From Asterella californica (Eukaryota > Streptophyta > Marchantiopsida > Marchantiales > Aytoniaceae): 64,000 bases of DNA. Below, in pieces: positions 23,693 through 35,550 of the stretch. The position numbers and the translations under genes are program-made. The notes under the pieces are model-generated. The model was not told the origin of the DNA. It ran no database searches and saw nothing but the letters and a program-made list of their open reading frames with translations. The first letter of the stretch is position 1. Every line of letters starts with the position of its first letter. The stretch is from positions 5,704,001 through 5,768,000 of the forward strand of contig JAYKYS010000007.1 of the NCBI GenBank assembly GCA_036924285.1, written 5' to 3'.

Positions 23693-24500
23693 TCACTTCA
23701 ATGAAAGATGAGTATCCTCCAACTCCCTCTGTAAAGCACCAAACTGCTCTCTATGTTTGGATAAACACTTGAAGTAACTAGAGCAAGTGCTTATCAAACT
23801 CTCAATCTCATCAGAGATTTGTGCACAAGCAGATTGCTTAGAGACAGAGAGAATTGCTAAATTATCACCTAGAAACAAGAAAAAGATTTACATTTCTTTT
23901 CAGTCGAGCAACAACTCCAGTTTGCTTCCTTGTCATAACAGACGCATTGTTTGATCAAAACACAATGAATTGCTCATGATCCAACCCTCAAACATTCAGT
24001 AAAGCAATCAGTTGCTCATAAATAGCCTATGTATTCTTATTTTTCACTCGCAATCAAGTCCTAAAAAGCTCATATGAATAGAATCATTCTCGACAAACAT
24101 AGCAAAGCTGCAAGCGTGGAGGTAACATTTATATCAGTGGACTCATCAACCATAATTGGAAAGAACGGACTAGCACGCACTTTCCTTAAAGAACGTTCTT
24201 GGATGTAGTCGTTAATATGCATTAGCATTTGAAAATAATATTTATTTGATTGATAAAGCTTTTTTGTCAACTCATAACCAGACGCTCTAAGCAATGCGCA
24301 CTACTTTGAAAACTTGCTAAATGTCAAATTTTCTGTCTCCACCCAATAGGTGCACGGAACATCATTAACAACATAGTGTCAACGTGTAAACATTGAGACT
24401 TCATCGCAATAACCATATCTCTTTGACTTGAAACTTTAGCATAAAATTGCATCTGGTACTCTTTTCATCGAGTATGTTCCACTAACGAACAATGTGTTAT
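23693..24500 (-). pseudogene. hAT-type (DUF4371/ZMYM-like) transposase fragment
   Basis: The minus frame 24070-24294 contains RASPFFPIMVDESTDINVTSTLA, the FFSIMVDESTDIS signature of DUF4371 transposase-like proteins. Downstream on the same strand (23693-23878) an ORF with ECLSKHREQF-like content (KCLSKHREQFGALQRELED) could be a later part of the same protein. Upstream frames to about 24500 are broken. There is no intact zinc finger or hAT dimerisation domain, so this is a decayed fragment. Confidence 0.6.
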
Positions 24501-24672
24501 GTTAGTACCACCTTGAAAGCAAATTCCTGCTTCCTTTGAACTTGAAGCTTGCAAGTTCAAGTTCCCATCTTCATCCTTGAATCCACCCTTGCAACTTTTG
24601 CTATGTTTTCGATTATGGTTGATGAGTCCACTGATATCAATGTTACCTCCACGCTTGCAGCTTTTGCTGTGT
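24097..24672. repeat. Inverted duplication of the DUF4371 signature (arms ~62 bp)
   Basis: Plus sequence at 24097-24158 is the near-perfect reverse complement of 24611-24672. Both encode VDESTDINVTSTLAA, one on each strand. The second copy is read on plus within an ORF at 24549-24863. Between them is about 450 bp of unrelated DNA. Confidence 0.8.
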
Positions 24673-24674
24673 TT

Positions 24675-25187
24675 GAACTTAACAGGCTAGATGAGCAACT
24701 TCTGAAATCAGCGAGGAAAGCACGCTTCCAGCTTGCAAGAACTTGCAAGTTGAAGCTTGCAACTTCCAGTGCTTTTCTCCAAGCTGCATTCTTCCATAGA
24801 ATATACTTCCATCGAAGTATTCATCTTCCCCTTGGAGCGGAACTGATGTTACGAGCAAAATGACTGGTGAGCAACAACATTTAAACAAACACGAACGTAG
24901 AGCGGAGGAAATTCCTCCGACAAAATTCGGGAAATAAATACCCACCGACTCCGTCTGGTTTCGAACTTAGAAAATAGACGACATTAAACAAAGTATTAAC
25001 TTTACAAAACCGCCTTGAAAAGGCATTAGGAAAAGGTAACAAGCTCTGGACATACGTACGGTTCTATTGTGTATTTTTAGAGGTTTCCCCTCTACTTCAA
25101 ACCTGGGGATGTGCTCGGAACTGTGAATCGATGAAAACCTGCTTTCCTCGCTGATTTCAGAAGTTGCTCATCTAGCCTGTTAAGTTC
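24675..25187. repeat. Second inverted repeat, arms ~46 bp
   Basis: Sequence from 24675 (gaacttaacaggctagatga) to 24720 recurs in reverse complement at 25141-25187 (ending tctagcctgttaagttc). It abuts the arm ending at 24672, so two inverted repeats share a junction. This looks like fold-back rearrangement within the hAT-derived region. Confidence 0.85.
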
Positions 25188-25416
25188 AATCTGTCCTCTG
25201 CATACGGTATGAAGTCGAAAGAATGATCATACCAACCATGGTGAAATACTTAGTTTGTCCGAAGTCTTCCCGACAGTCGAGTTAAAGTCAGGATTTTAAT
25301 CATAGAGGAAAGACATCCTCTTGCTAGAGTATCACCTCGTGGGGCCCATGCGTTTAATTTGTAGGCCACGTACTTAAAGGATGGATTCACTTTGAAATGA
25401 TGCAAGTAACATACCT

Positions 25417-25491
25417 CCATTACGTCAGTACGTGAGAAAGACTGACGTAATGGTATTCGCGATCGACTCGTAGCAGTCGATCGCGAATACC
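25417..25491. repeat. Two adjacent perfect hairpins (13 bp and 17 bp)
   Basis: CCATTACGTCAGT (25417-25429) pairs with ACTGACGTAATGG (25441-25453). Overlapping it by two bases, GGTATTCGCGATCGACT (25452-25468) pairs with AGTCGATCGCGAATACC (25475-25491) across a 6-nt loop. Both are mismatch-free. Confidence 0.95.
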
Positions 25492-27247
25492 TTTCCAGAG
25501 ATTGTCTTTCCTTTTGGGCTCCTTGGCGTTTAGCCTTCTTCAAAAAGCAGAAGTACCCAACCCCATGGTTCTTCTTCCTAGTCACATCTGCAAGGCTCCG
25601 AAGAAATTGATGGTCTCTCCACTGATACTCACAAGCCTGACTCGCACAAAGCATAAGACTTCTGCAGCTGCCGGGTTCAGAATTGCAGTTAGATTCGCAA
25701 TTGAAGGAATCCATGTCCATGTACACACGATTGATTTGCGCTTGTTATGCGTCTTTTATGCAACATTTCATCCATGGTCGCCCTATACTGCTGTATAGGT
25801 CACAGAGCTGACTCACTCCATTGCAATTTGACCACGTGCACTCCACACAGTGGTGATACAACACATGTCCGAGCGCGACAGTCAATAATTATGAAGAACC
25901 TCGGTTCAGCCAAGTACGGGCTTTGCACAAAATCCTTTTACTTGAATTTAAGTGTACAACAGGGCACTAAATACTCTTTCTTCCTGGTACTCTACTGAGC
26001 ACTCCTAAAACCATCGAGCACTCATTGCAGCCATCATCGTCGGTTTGATGACTTCCCCACTGGGAACAACATCCCACGTCGGAACTGCATTTCCTCTGTG
26101 CACAAAACTAATCCACTCTTTCAGCTAACTTGCGGAAACCAGAACCGAACAAAAAGCTTTGTTCACATGCACCCGTGTAGAACAATAAAGACCTGCCTAC
26201 CAATCAGACTTGAAGCTCACCTTTAGGTGCGTGACCTTCGGAGGTGTTTCAACCACTCAGAATCTGCAAAGTGGACGAATCCACCGGTACCCAGTAGTGT
26301 TCCCCGCTGTATGGATGGAAATCAACATACCGTATTCATTTCCGAAAGGACTGCTTTTCAGCCACGACAGACGCGGACCAAGGCGCTCGCGAGTTGGTGG
26401 AACGGCACTTGCAAAGGAAACAGCTCCGGAAGGGACGGTCGTCCAGAGTTTGGCTCTTGAACTTGGCCAAGAATTCACTCAATTGGTCACCAACTGAGTG
26501 GAACGTGGACGTGGAACTCCCGACACACAAGTGTCATATTAGCTTCTCTCCAGATAGGGAACGGTCAGTAGACAAAGGCAGCAATAGAATATAATAGACG
26601 TGAACGCACTTCATTAGCGAGCTTCTGAAGTTAAAGAAAATATGCTCTGAAACTCTTTAAACGCGAATTCAGACGCAGTAAAAGTAAGTGTACAAAAAGC
26701 TACGTGATGAGTGCATGGCTTCTCCGGGTGCCTTCATATGTGTGCCCATGACGTCGGGACGCACAAAAGACTACAGCCCGAGAACAACACCCCGATGTTT
26801 GACTGGTCATAAGGTGTAAAACTCACTTTGTACAGGAACCACCGTGAAAACTTGCCAGGAAATACCTGTAAATCGCATCTACGTCTGTGTGGGCTTCATC
26901 ACTTGTTACACGCGGTTTGTATAAATTATAGAGAGCTCAGTTTACTGATGCATAAACTTTTGACAGATTCTAACACTCTTCTTTGACCTTCCTTGTATTG
27001 TTTTGCTAGCAAAACATCCCAATCTGAAGAATCTGTTTCTTCTGAATGCTCCCTGTTACACAGAGGCAGTAAACAGAAGGCTTTTCATCAGTAAATGTCG
27101 AGATGAATTTCAAAGCGGCACTAAATGGTGAAAGAGGTGCAAAAGAAGATAAGAGAAAGTCTCCGACATCTCCAAAGGAGTTTTCTGCTGTTACAAAACA
27201 ACCATTCCAATTAACTAATACCGAACAAATAGTTAAAAGATGAGTGC
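25492..27247. other. No gene resolved between the hairpins and the SET gene
   Basis: Minus ORFs at 25250-25726 and 26257-26530 have coding-like stretches (for example HYWVPVDSSTLQIL near 26260) and scattered donor-like sites, but I could not build a phase-consistent model or recognise a family. The 3' region of the SET gene lies at the right end. Confidence 0.35.
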
Positions 27248-30200
27248 TTACGGAGAAGAGTCATACTGTTGCTCCAAGGGCTCTAGAAGAGAGTCAAAAG
27301 TTGCCAACAACGATTCATACACATCCCTTTCATTCCTTTCGCTTATCTGCGCGAAATACGTGCCAAATGATTTCCTGAGATCATCTGACAGCATGCTTCT
27401 CATTTGCATCATTCTCCTTCCATCCTCGGGACGAGTCTGGACATGAAAAAGCTTGACCAAGGTGGAGGAAAATTCTCACCATCAGAACCCTTGGGTCTTC
27501 TCTAAAAGAGGCAATATCATCTTCCTCCATACAGGCGACCCGCAGAGCCGCAATCAATTTGGTGGGCAATGGGTGGAACCCTCTAACCATGTGATAGGAT
27601 AAAACATCAAATTTCTCGATGAGTTCAACTTGCTGTGGGTCCTCATTCGGCAAGTCCAAATCTGCATGTTCGCCAGTGTTATTCCTTTGGATGTTTTAGA
27701 ACTCAGAGAATAGAGCGAGCTCACCGTTACGGCTTGCAACATAAAACACCTTGCGAAGTATTCCTTCTGTGCCTTAGTGTATGAGATATCAGCTGATGTC
27801 AAAGTTTCCAATCCTTCACGCGAGCAAAGGGTAAAGAATTCCCCTACTCACCAATCGGGATGATATCGTAAGGATTGTCTTTGACGAGAAACCCATAAAA
27901 GGTCAGAAGCTCGGAATTGGGAAGAGAGCCGTAGCTCAAAAAGCACTGTTCCCCAGCTTTGCACTGCCGCAGAGCAAAGAGCTGTAGAGTGTTGTTGCTC
28001 TCGTTGATTCTACTAAAATGTGTAACATGTGGATAAATCTGGTTGCAGAACCCAAAATCATGTATAAGAATGTATGAGAAAGGAGATTGCTGCGTAACAT
28101 CTTATCTCTAAGAAACGAGTTTGTCCACATCAAAAAGCGTGAAAGGACTATATTATGCAAGACACACAGCTGAAGTAAATATACCAACAGAATAAGAGTG
28201 GAGACAGTTTTCTACCGAGTGATTGAGAAGGCTCGCCATGGGTACCAAACAAGTCTGGATTGCTCCCCTTGGAAATTTCACTTTTATACCGTATGAATAC
28301 CAAAGTTGACAAGCCCAGAGGAAGTACTCCCAAGTAAAATATTTCTCCGGGAAGATTGCAGGAAACTTCTTACTGAGTGCTGGAAAGAGCGAGTCGTACT
28401 GCTTACGGATGTGCTGCAAGGAAGAATCAACAGTCAGCTGTCGCACCTGTCAAGACTACTTTACGGCAAGGACAAACGCCAGTTGCTCTACGCCATAAGA
28501 CTCTAAGCTCCAAGACGCGGGAGTACTTACAGCTGCTCGTTTCTACTGCATCGTTAGACAATTGACATCCACCGAAAGTCTAGGTGGGTGAGGCTTCATA
28601 GCAGCCAAGAGGGAAGCAAAGCAAGAAGGCGTATATAACTTTAGGTTCTGTGAGCAGAACATTTCTCTTCGGCAAGCCCGCAGAGAAAAGCATTTAAAAA
28701 ACACAGTAAAAACTTCAGTATAATTGGTCCCTTGCATTCACTGTCGCATAAAGACTTGACCACCAACCTCCCGGGCTTGTATTATTTCGTCAGCAACAAG
28801 GGTACCCTCAAGTTCCTTCAGACCACCAATTCCAAAACCTAGACCTGGAGAAGGACCAGCGCCAAATTAGTCGACTCCCATGGTACGCCACCATCATGTT
28901 ACTGACGGCCCATGCTCTACACCACAGGGGCTTCATTCCATCAATGTAAATTTAGCCTCCCAGGGAGATAATATTAACCTGCTTAGAATCAGCATAAAAT
29001 TGCCAGGCAAGACGACCAGCACTTCTGGACAAAGGTTCGAGGGCAACGAAGACTCCATTCATTAGGGAGTAGTATCTACCTGTTTGAAAAGTTTCAGGGA
29101 GTGTGGCAAAGTACGGAGCAAACTTTGATTTCTCATCGTGTCTCTCCCTCATGCTCCAAAGTAACACCATGGTTTCTCCATTCAACTCTGGAGTCTCCTT
29201 AAAAGCAGCACACTGATGTTCACAGAAGGTGATGTCAGGAACATCGCGTTACCTCCTCATTATCCGCAACCTTGTCGCATATTACCTCGTCAGCAAAATA
29301 TTTATCGCAAGGAGCATGTTCTGAATATATAATCCAAGAGCACAGCAACCCATGCACCGATACTGAAATGAAGCATGACATTTACCATATCAGAGTCCAG
29401 AGCTAAATCCTCATTTATGAGCGCGTCTTGATGAATTTCTAAGACAAGATCACCAGTCTGTAACGTTCTCGATGCGGCTGCACCCCTTCCAAAACCTCCA
29501 AAATCTGCGCTCCCACCATATCATCACGTACAGGTACTGATCAATTAATGCATAATGACTAGCACTAAGTGTCGAAGTTATGCTCAGCCTTGAAATCGCC
29601 AATATTCTGCACTTACGCGCAAGATGAAAAGTAGTCCGTATGATATCATATCTACGATAGAAGGTAAGAGTACTTACCAGCAGCATAAACCATGCTCTTG
29701 ATGCCCTGCTCAGCAGCCCAGGTCGAAAGCTGCACATTTGTTTGACTCAAGTTCTTGCCGGGAGCTGTGCTTTCAGTTTGCAAACCGTTTAGACGTTCAA
29801 CGACCAGCATGTGAAGAGTGGATACCGGACTTCCAGGTTCCGCAGCAATGGTCAAAAGAAGGCCACGCACGTTGAGTTCTAGGGCGCGCAATGCTTCTAT
29901 CTCGTTACGTGGACTAAAAGGACCTTTGTCGTCGTCCTCTACAAAATACCACTCCATCTGCAAATGTGACTCCACAGTCAGTTCCATACCATAAGCCGTA
30001 GGAACAAAAATTATGGAAAAAATTGTGGGAAAGAATTCTAAAAGCTGGGGCAGGCACTGAGGGCAAAAATGCAACATACTAATTTACCATCCATACAAGT
30101 ACCATAACTGATGTCTCACCTCAGTCAGCTGCAGGATGCGAGCAGCTTCGATCAACCTCTGTACCCACACTTCACTAATCTTCTGACCTTTAAGTTCCTT

Positions 30201-30553
30201 GAGGTCGTAAGTTAAAGGTAAATTACCTTTCGCTAGAAGAGCCTGCAGGGGTTCGCACCGAAAATTAATCATATCTCAAGCTATGGTGACACTGTAATAT
30301 CGACAGAGACGTAAGAAATTTATTGTGCATTCAGAAATTCAATTTGAAAGATGAATCTTTTCCGGAATAAAATATCCCAGCTCGCATACGAGGCCTAAGG
30401 TACAGCGAGGTCACATGTTACGGTGTTAAGAAGATGAGGAGGTGTTTCATCAGCCTACACCCAGGTGTTAAGTTTAGCTCATACCAGCTTCTTGTCATGC
30501 ATGACATCATGCGGAGCTGGAGGTGGAAGCTTGATAAGTAGCTCATCTTTTAT
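27248..30553 (-). CDS. SET-domain protein methyltransferase, Rubisco LSMT/SETD3-like
   Basis: The predicted enzyme is a SAM-dependent protein-lysine methyltransferase with a SET domain and Rubis-subs-bind tail. Minus exons: 30485-30553, 30120-30242, 29678-29957, 29386-29504, 29080-29212, 28768-28844, 28216-28413, 27852-28038, 27480-27661, 27248-27436. Every junction is GT-AG with matching phase, giving 518 residues from the first exon found to TAA 27248. SET landmarks are GFGRGAAASRTL (N-SET), LVPMASLLNHS (NH motif) and GEQCFLSYGSLPNSELLTFYGF. The C-terminal helical region includes FDVLSYHMVRG. WSMRERHDEKSKFAPYF resembles Arabidopsis At5g14260 as I recall it. The last intron (27437-27479) is only 43 nt. 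The start codon and any plastid transit peptide lie upstream of 30553; ATG candidates exist near 30.7 and 31.0 kb but were not resolved. Confidence 0.85.
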
Positions 30554-31570
30554 CTGCGGGCACAGAGAGTCATCCTCAAGTCAGCAAAGTTCTTCAGTCA
30601 ACATGCCAAATCCTTGAATGGGCAGAGCACTGGATATGAAAATCTAGAGTTTTCGGGTCATATGGTAGTCATCACAAGAACACACGACACATCGACACAC
30701 AACCGAAGGAGCTGACGGTGAAGCATGTTGAGGCTCCCACTGAATTGACGTTAACTAAACCCTAGATCGGGCTAACAATCCTTCACGAAAGCTGTAATCT
30801 CACGCGACTTTCAGGCGCAGTACACCCACACTAACAAACGTTCCGAGGATTAGGATTGGAGAACTTGACTACACAGATTCAGGTCTACACAAAGCAGAGT
30901 CGCATCACGATTCGTCAGAAAAGAAGTATTCAACCCCAATCCTGGAACAAAGTCGAAAACCATCGTACCACTCGAAATGTGTCTTGACGCGACATTCGAT
31001 GAAGAAAGCTCCCTCGACGCGATAGCCGATCCATTGGAAGCTCAGTGAGCAGCGCGAACGAAGGTGAAGGAAAGAGCAGACTCAGCGGAGAAGGACCCTG
31101 TAATCGATATCCGTGTCACTATTACGCAAAATGAGCTGATTGCTGTCAACACAACGAAACGATAAAATCAAATCCTCCCTAAATAGACAAATTACGCACC
31201 GCGCGTTAGATCTGAAGGTCAAAGAGAAGTAGCGATAACACAAGCCGTTCAGCATCTTGTACCCCGACTGTCTTGAATGCTTATGCACCAAGACCGCCAG
31301 TGCAGTCGGCCTAAACCGGGAGCTTCAACGGTTCTGTCGTGTAGTGGAACTAGGTATAGTTTTATATTCTCTGACCACTAAAATCGGAGCGCGCATGGCT
31401 TCCCACTGCAAAAGTGGCACACAAAGCGCCTTTGACTTTTACCGATCGGCGTCCGTATGGCTGCCTGCAAGTTTCGCGCTGCGAAGGAGAAGAGTCAAAC
31501 AAAAGCCAGAAGCGCTAAGAAGTTCTGCAAGTACACGTATGTCTCTTCTGAACACCTTCAGTTCTTATGA
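30554..31570. other. 5' region of the SET gene; first exon unresolved
   Basis: The first coding exon, promoter and leader of the minus-strand SET gene should lie here. A minus ATG near 31028 begins MDRLSRRGSFLHRMSRQDTF and runs to a GTACGA donor-like site in phase 0, which fits the next exon, but this is not conclusive. No TATA box was assigned. Confidence 0.35.
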
Positions 31571-31571
31571 A

Positions 31572-31640
31572 AAGCCTGCCAGGAATCAAACGCAGGCTCA
31601 AGATTGGTGCCAGACTAGTGACACCTCCCTGTAGGTATCA
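31572..31640 (-). repeat. tRNA-like (pol III) module, possible SINE head
   Basis: On minus, GTGTCACTAGTCTGGCACC could be a D-arm/A-box region and TGCGTTTGATTCCTGGCA resembles a B box (GGTTCGANTCC). The spacing is short and no full cloverleaf can be drawn, so a tRNA-derived SINE relic is likelier than a tRNA gene. Confidence 0.3.
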
Positions 31641-31717
31641 CGTTTTGCGTCCGCAAGATAAAAGGTGGGGAAAGACATAATCCTCCATTGTCGTGATAGA
31701 GTGTATCGGCTTGCTTC

Positions 31718-31800
31718 TGCCATCTCCGGAATCCGGACCCGGGTTTCAATGCTGGCGGGTGTGCAAGCCGCGAGTATAGTACCTGAGCCACGGGCCAGGA
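31718..31800 (-). repeat. tRNA-like (pol III) module, possible SINE head
   Basis: On minus, GTGGCTCAGGTACTATACTC is A-box-like. It is followed about 45 nt later by CCGGGTCCGGATTCCGG, a T-arm with stem CCGGG/TCCGG and a B-box-like loop. Between them GCGG CTTGCACA CCCGC can form an anticodon-like arm. The T-loop lacks the conserved A58 and the D-stem is poor, arguing against a functional tRNA. Confidence 0.4.
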
Positions 31801-33299
31801 TGTGTATCCAAGCGAGAGAATGGGAACGTGAGTATCACGTGAGGAGTGGGGGACGTGACTGCTCCCCGTACAAAGGCAGAGGAAGAGAGCGTGATCTTGA
31901 ATTGTCCCGTCAACTGTGTCAACGGTACGGTATGTTTACAGACTTCCCAGAGTTCTGGTTACGAAAAAATCTTACGACAGCTTCTACGGAGCTGACAGTG
32001 GACAACAGAGTGTGGCTCTAGTTTGGGTCCACGTTGGAGGTCTCCAAGCTCAAGCTCATAAACACGGAAATCCTCACGACATTAAATCCCTCGAGAGTCC
32101 GGAGTGGACTAAAGTTTAGAGCCCTGAGCCAAGCCACTTTCGCTTTGCGATGGTAAGGGATTAACATAATCACGATGGAATTCCACTTGTGCATATGGAC
32201 TGTTGTTGTTGCCGGACTCAAATGATCGAACTTATCAGCTAGTAACAATATGTCCCCCGATGCAGAGAGAGAATCTCTCGTGCTTAAGTCACATTATCCT
32301 TCTCTTATGGCGATGACACATCGGAGTTTCTTCGTTTAGCTATAGAAAGAAGTCGAAAGGTGTAACGAGAGAAGGACTTATGTTTGAAGGTGCACCTGGA
32401 CCGAGAGCATGGTGGAGCTCTGCCGGTAAACTAGTCTCACGTGCGTTTGATCCTAGGTGACTATCTCTCTCGCCAATCAGAACGTCAACAGGGTAAGAAG
32501 TCTCGTCTTTCTCACGACAGCGGTCAATTAAGCTATAAACTTGCAAATGAGGTCCGAGGAGAAGACTCTAAACTCGTTTGATACCTTTGAACATCAGCCG
32601 AGGACGGACGAACTAGAATATGAGGTCGACATGGTCAATGGAGTTTATAGGTCTCACTACTCCATCAAAGGCAAGTAAAGCTGTCTTTCCGGTTCTCCCT
32701 ACACTTCTTGACTTGCTGAAGTTTTGTGCAGACTCCCTTGGTCCCCTACACTGTGGTGCCCTGCTTTCCCTTATGGTATCTCCACCTCAGTTCCCACCGC
32801 AGGGACTCGTAATGTTCAGGTGAAAGTTGAGGAACCAGTGTTCTCCTTTCCGACAGTTATACGACTCTTAATCTCGAGGTTGAGTGAGTAAATTATAGCG
32901 ACCTTGAGCTTCAATCCTTCACGATATATGAGCTTCTACTCCCGGCGTGTTAGAGACAACTGCCTCATATTCTTCAGCCAGAAACTGCGTCGGCCACAAG
33001 ACGATGAGGCGCCGTCGAGTTCTTTGGTCAAATCTGTATAGAAAGTACCCATCCAACAGATTAGGAATGACATTTCATTTCGGGTGTAGCACGAGATTAC
33101 CAGAATTTCGGAAGGACCAAACACTGTACCTCTATGGTTCTTCCAAATAAACTGAGATCCAGCTTTCACGTGCAGAGATAATAACTCCGATGCGACGCTT
33201 CACCAGACACAATAAGACTTCCTCCTAATGCGCAGGTGATTTCTAAGTTACAGGAGTGCCGTCCGTCCAACCTGCGATCACAAGCGACGTCCCCGATGG
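31801..33299. other. Unassigned DNA, probably degraded repeat
   Basis: Short ORFs on both strands (for example minus 32936-33169 and 32340-32546) have retroelement-like composition but no diagnostic motif. No host gene was recognised. Confidence 0.35.
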
Positions 33300-34119
33300 T
33301 TAAACCCCCCCTCCTGGTATAAAAGGGTCCCAGATGGAATATTCCTCTTAGATTCTTCTTCTGAATTCAAAATTCCTCTCCGGAAATCTGGAACACAGAA
33401 AAGCTTAGAATTTAACAAACTGGTTTCTGCTAATGCTTAGATGAAAATCAAAATTTTTTTTGCAAAAATGTAGCGCTTTTCAGTCGCTTTCCAACGCTAC
33501 TTACCACGTCAACAACGGAGGTCAGAGTCAAACGTAATGAAAAGGCGCAGTTTGCTCTGGGTAACCCAGAGGTCCGCCTTTCACGTCCGCGGACGTCAAA
33601 AAATGAGGAGTCTGGGTAACCCAGACCCTAAATATCAGGAGCGGGGGTTTAAACCACAACTACCGCTATATTAGCGGTGGGGATCCCCACCGCTAATCAC
33701 TTTTAACCATTGCTAAGTAAGTTCGGCACGGGCGGGGGCCCCTGAGAGATTTGCGCAACGCTGTCAGCATCTCAATACGTGATGAAACTTTGCCATCTTG
33801 GTAGTGAAATGAGCAGAAAAGAAAGTGCTTCAAAATGAGCCCATGATGAGCTGAGGAGGAATACGGACGACTTCAAAATTATCAAGTGAATCCCGGGTCA
33901 CTGAGAACCACAGAAATAGAATATTCTATATTTTGAATTTTGAAATATTCTACTATCCAGCATACTTTGTTACAATCACTTACTCCTCGCGTTGAGCCAG
34001 AGAGCTCCACTGAGGCCTTGGCCTCCCGCACTCTGAATGAGAGAAGAACAAAAAAGCTACAGTGAAAAATGGCCGCCACGTGCGAAGTAAAACCTTTTAT
34101 ACCAGGAGAGGTGGTTTAA
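33300..34119. mobile_element. 820-bp TIR element with TATA boxes in both ends
   Basis: The terminal arms at 33300-33326 and 34093-34119 are inverted repeats matching at 25 of 27 bases, each beginning TTAAACC and containing CTCCTGGTATAAAAGG. Each arm therefore carries a TATAAAAGG box pointing into the element. TTAA lies at both outer ends (33300-33303, 34116-34119), as for TTAA-inserting elements. Inside is a cluster of palindromes (33555-33696). No ORF with a recognisable product lies inside; the longest, minus 33882-34079, starts at GTG and has no known motif. A non-autonomous element is the best reading. Confidence 0.6.
33555..33696. repeat. Cluster of four palindromes
   Basis: CTCTGGGT-a-ACCCAGAG (33555-33571), ACGTCCGCGGACGT (33583-33596), GTCTGGGT-a-ACCCAGAC (33610-33626) and a 26-bp perfect palindrome centred on GGATCC (33671-33696, half TTAGCGGTGGGGA) lie within 142 bp. 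Confidence 0.9.
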
Positions 34120-35550
34120 GGAGACCGCTCTCTCCTGGAAGTTGCGCTTCGCAAAAAGTTGTCAGAAGATGAGTTTATATCGCAGCATGATGGAAGAAAT
34201 TGTTGCTTCCAAGTTCCAACGAGGAGAAAACTTGCAAGTACTATTCTGTTTAGTAGTTAACTCAATTCAGCCTGTGTTTGGAAACATCAACTGAGCTCCA
34301 GAAACATGAGAAATTTACTTTTTGGGCACCGCGGATAGCATTAGTTCTTCATCAGAACCTGAACTTGAAATGTTACTAACGGATCTATTAGGGGTGTCAA
34401 AGTTACGAGAGAAATATTCCTCAACGGTGGAGAGGGAAAGAGCCGTAAAATCACAGCAGGTAATTTTGTATTGAAGCTCCATTCATTATGGGTAGGTTGT
34501 GATTCAACATGAAGATTTCTTTAATAAATATTTTTTAATTTTAACACTCAAGATAATTACTCAAAGTAGTAGATATTCCACTGAAAAAAGATACAAAGCG
34601 AGTGAATAAACGTTAAGAAAAGTCTGTGACATTTTCCTGCAAGTACTTCGGGAGATGCTTGCTGAAAACATTGGCCAAGGTTTGGTAGAAATCGTAACAC
34701 TCTCCCGCAAATTTATAATCTTACGGAAAGATTCTTAACTTGACACTCTCTATTAATGCGTGTCAAAACTAAAAGACAAGATTCTCTAACTTCAAGAAAA
34801 AGAAAGCTTTAGTTTACTGAAAGGCAGCTTTGTATAGAGCCGTGAATTGCTTACCATTGTAACTGCGAATTGTTATAATTATTTAAAGTTTTAATAGAAA
34901 GGTTTTTAGAAAATTAAAATAGATTATTTAAATCCTAAACTACCTTCCTGTGAGAGCTTACTGCCTAATCTAAATAAGAAAGACAATAAAAAACGCCCAT
35001 GGCATTTTCAGGGGTGCTTGCAGAACACGTCCAAGTGCTCTTGGTCGATATTATAACATTCACTCGCGGAGAAGAATATCGACTGAAGATTCTAGATTTA
35101 GCACGTTCTTATATAATTCCAATAGCAGCTTGTAACGAAAGAGAAGTGATGTTACCGTGAGAAGGAAGTAAAGAATAATGTTCAGAGTTGAGAAAATTTT
35201 GTTCACAGTTTGTAAAATGAATAAGAGCTAAAACGCACCAACAGTTTCAAAACTGCGCGGGGGGGGGGGTTTATTTCATGCGTGCAGTACCGAATTGGCA
35301 ATAAGCAGTAACCTAGATTTCGCATAGTATCAGTTTTGTTATTCGGGTTATTTTGAGATTCATTTTGTAGTTTAATTTGAGCACTGAAGGTACCAGGATG
35401 TACGTACCTCCACCTCAGCAATGACTCAGAACTCCTGTTACTCTGAAAATATTTGATTCTGGAAACTGCGAGAGGCTCAGGACCCCAAAACTATACCTAA
35501 AATAATATAGACTGCATTTTTAAAACTGCAGGTGCAGATTAGCTAAAACT

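Noticed and set aside
27559..27851. An extra SET-gene exon (LETLTSADISYTKAQK) that would create a 38-nt intron
   Set aside because: Joining 27852 directly to 27661 keeps phase and gives the family-like IIPIDLDLPNEDP, whereas the extra exon breaks phase with the next exon.
29235..29335. Possible SET exon CDKYFADEVICDKVADNEE
   Set aside because: It cannot be joined in phase with its neighbours without a stop; skipping it (29386 to 29212) gives a continuous, family-like protein. An alternative cassette exon is not excluded.
31718..31800. A functional tRNA gene
   Set aside because: The D-stem does not pair, the T-loop lacks its conserved adenine and the acceptor stem cannot be closed.
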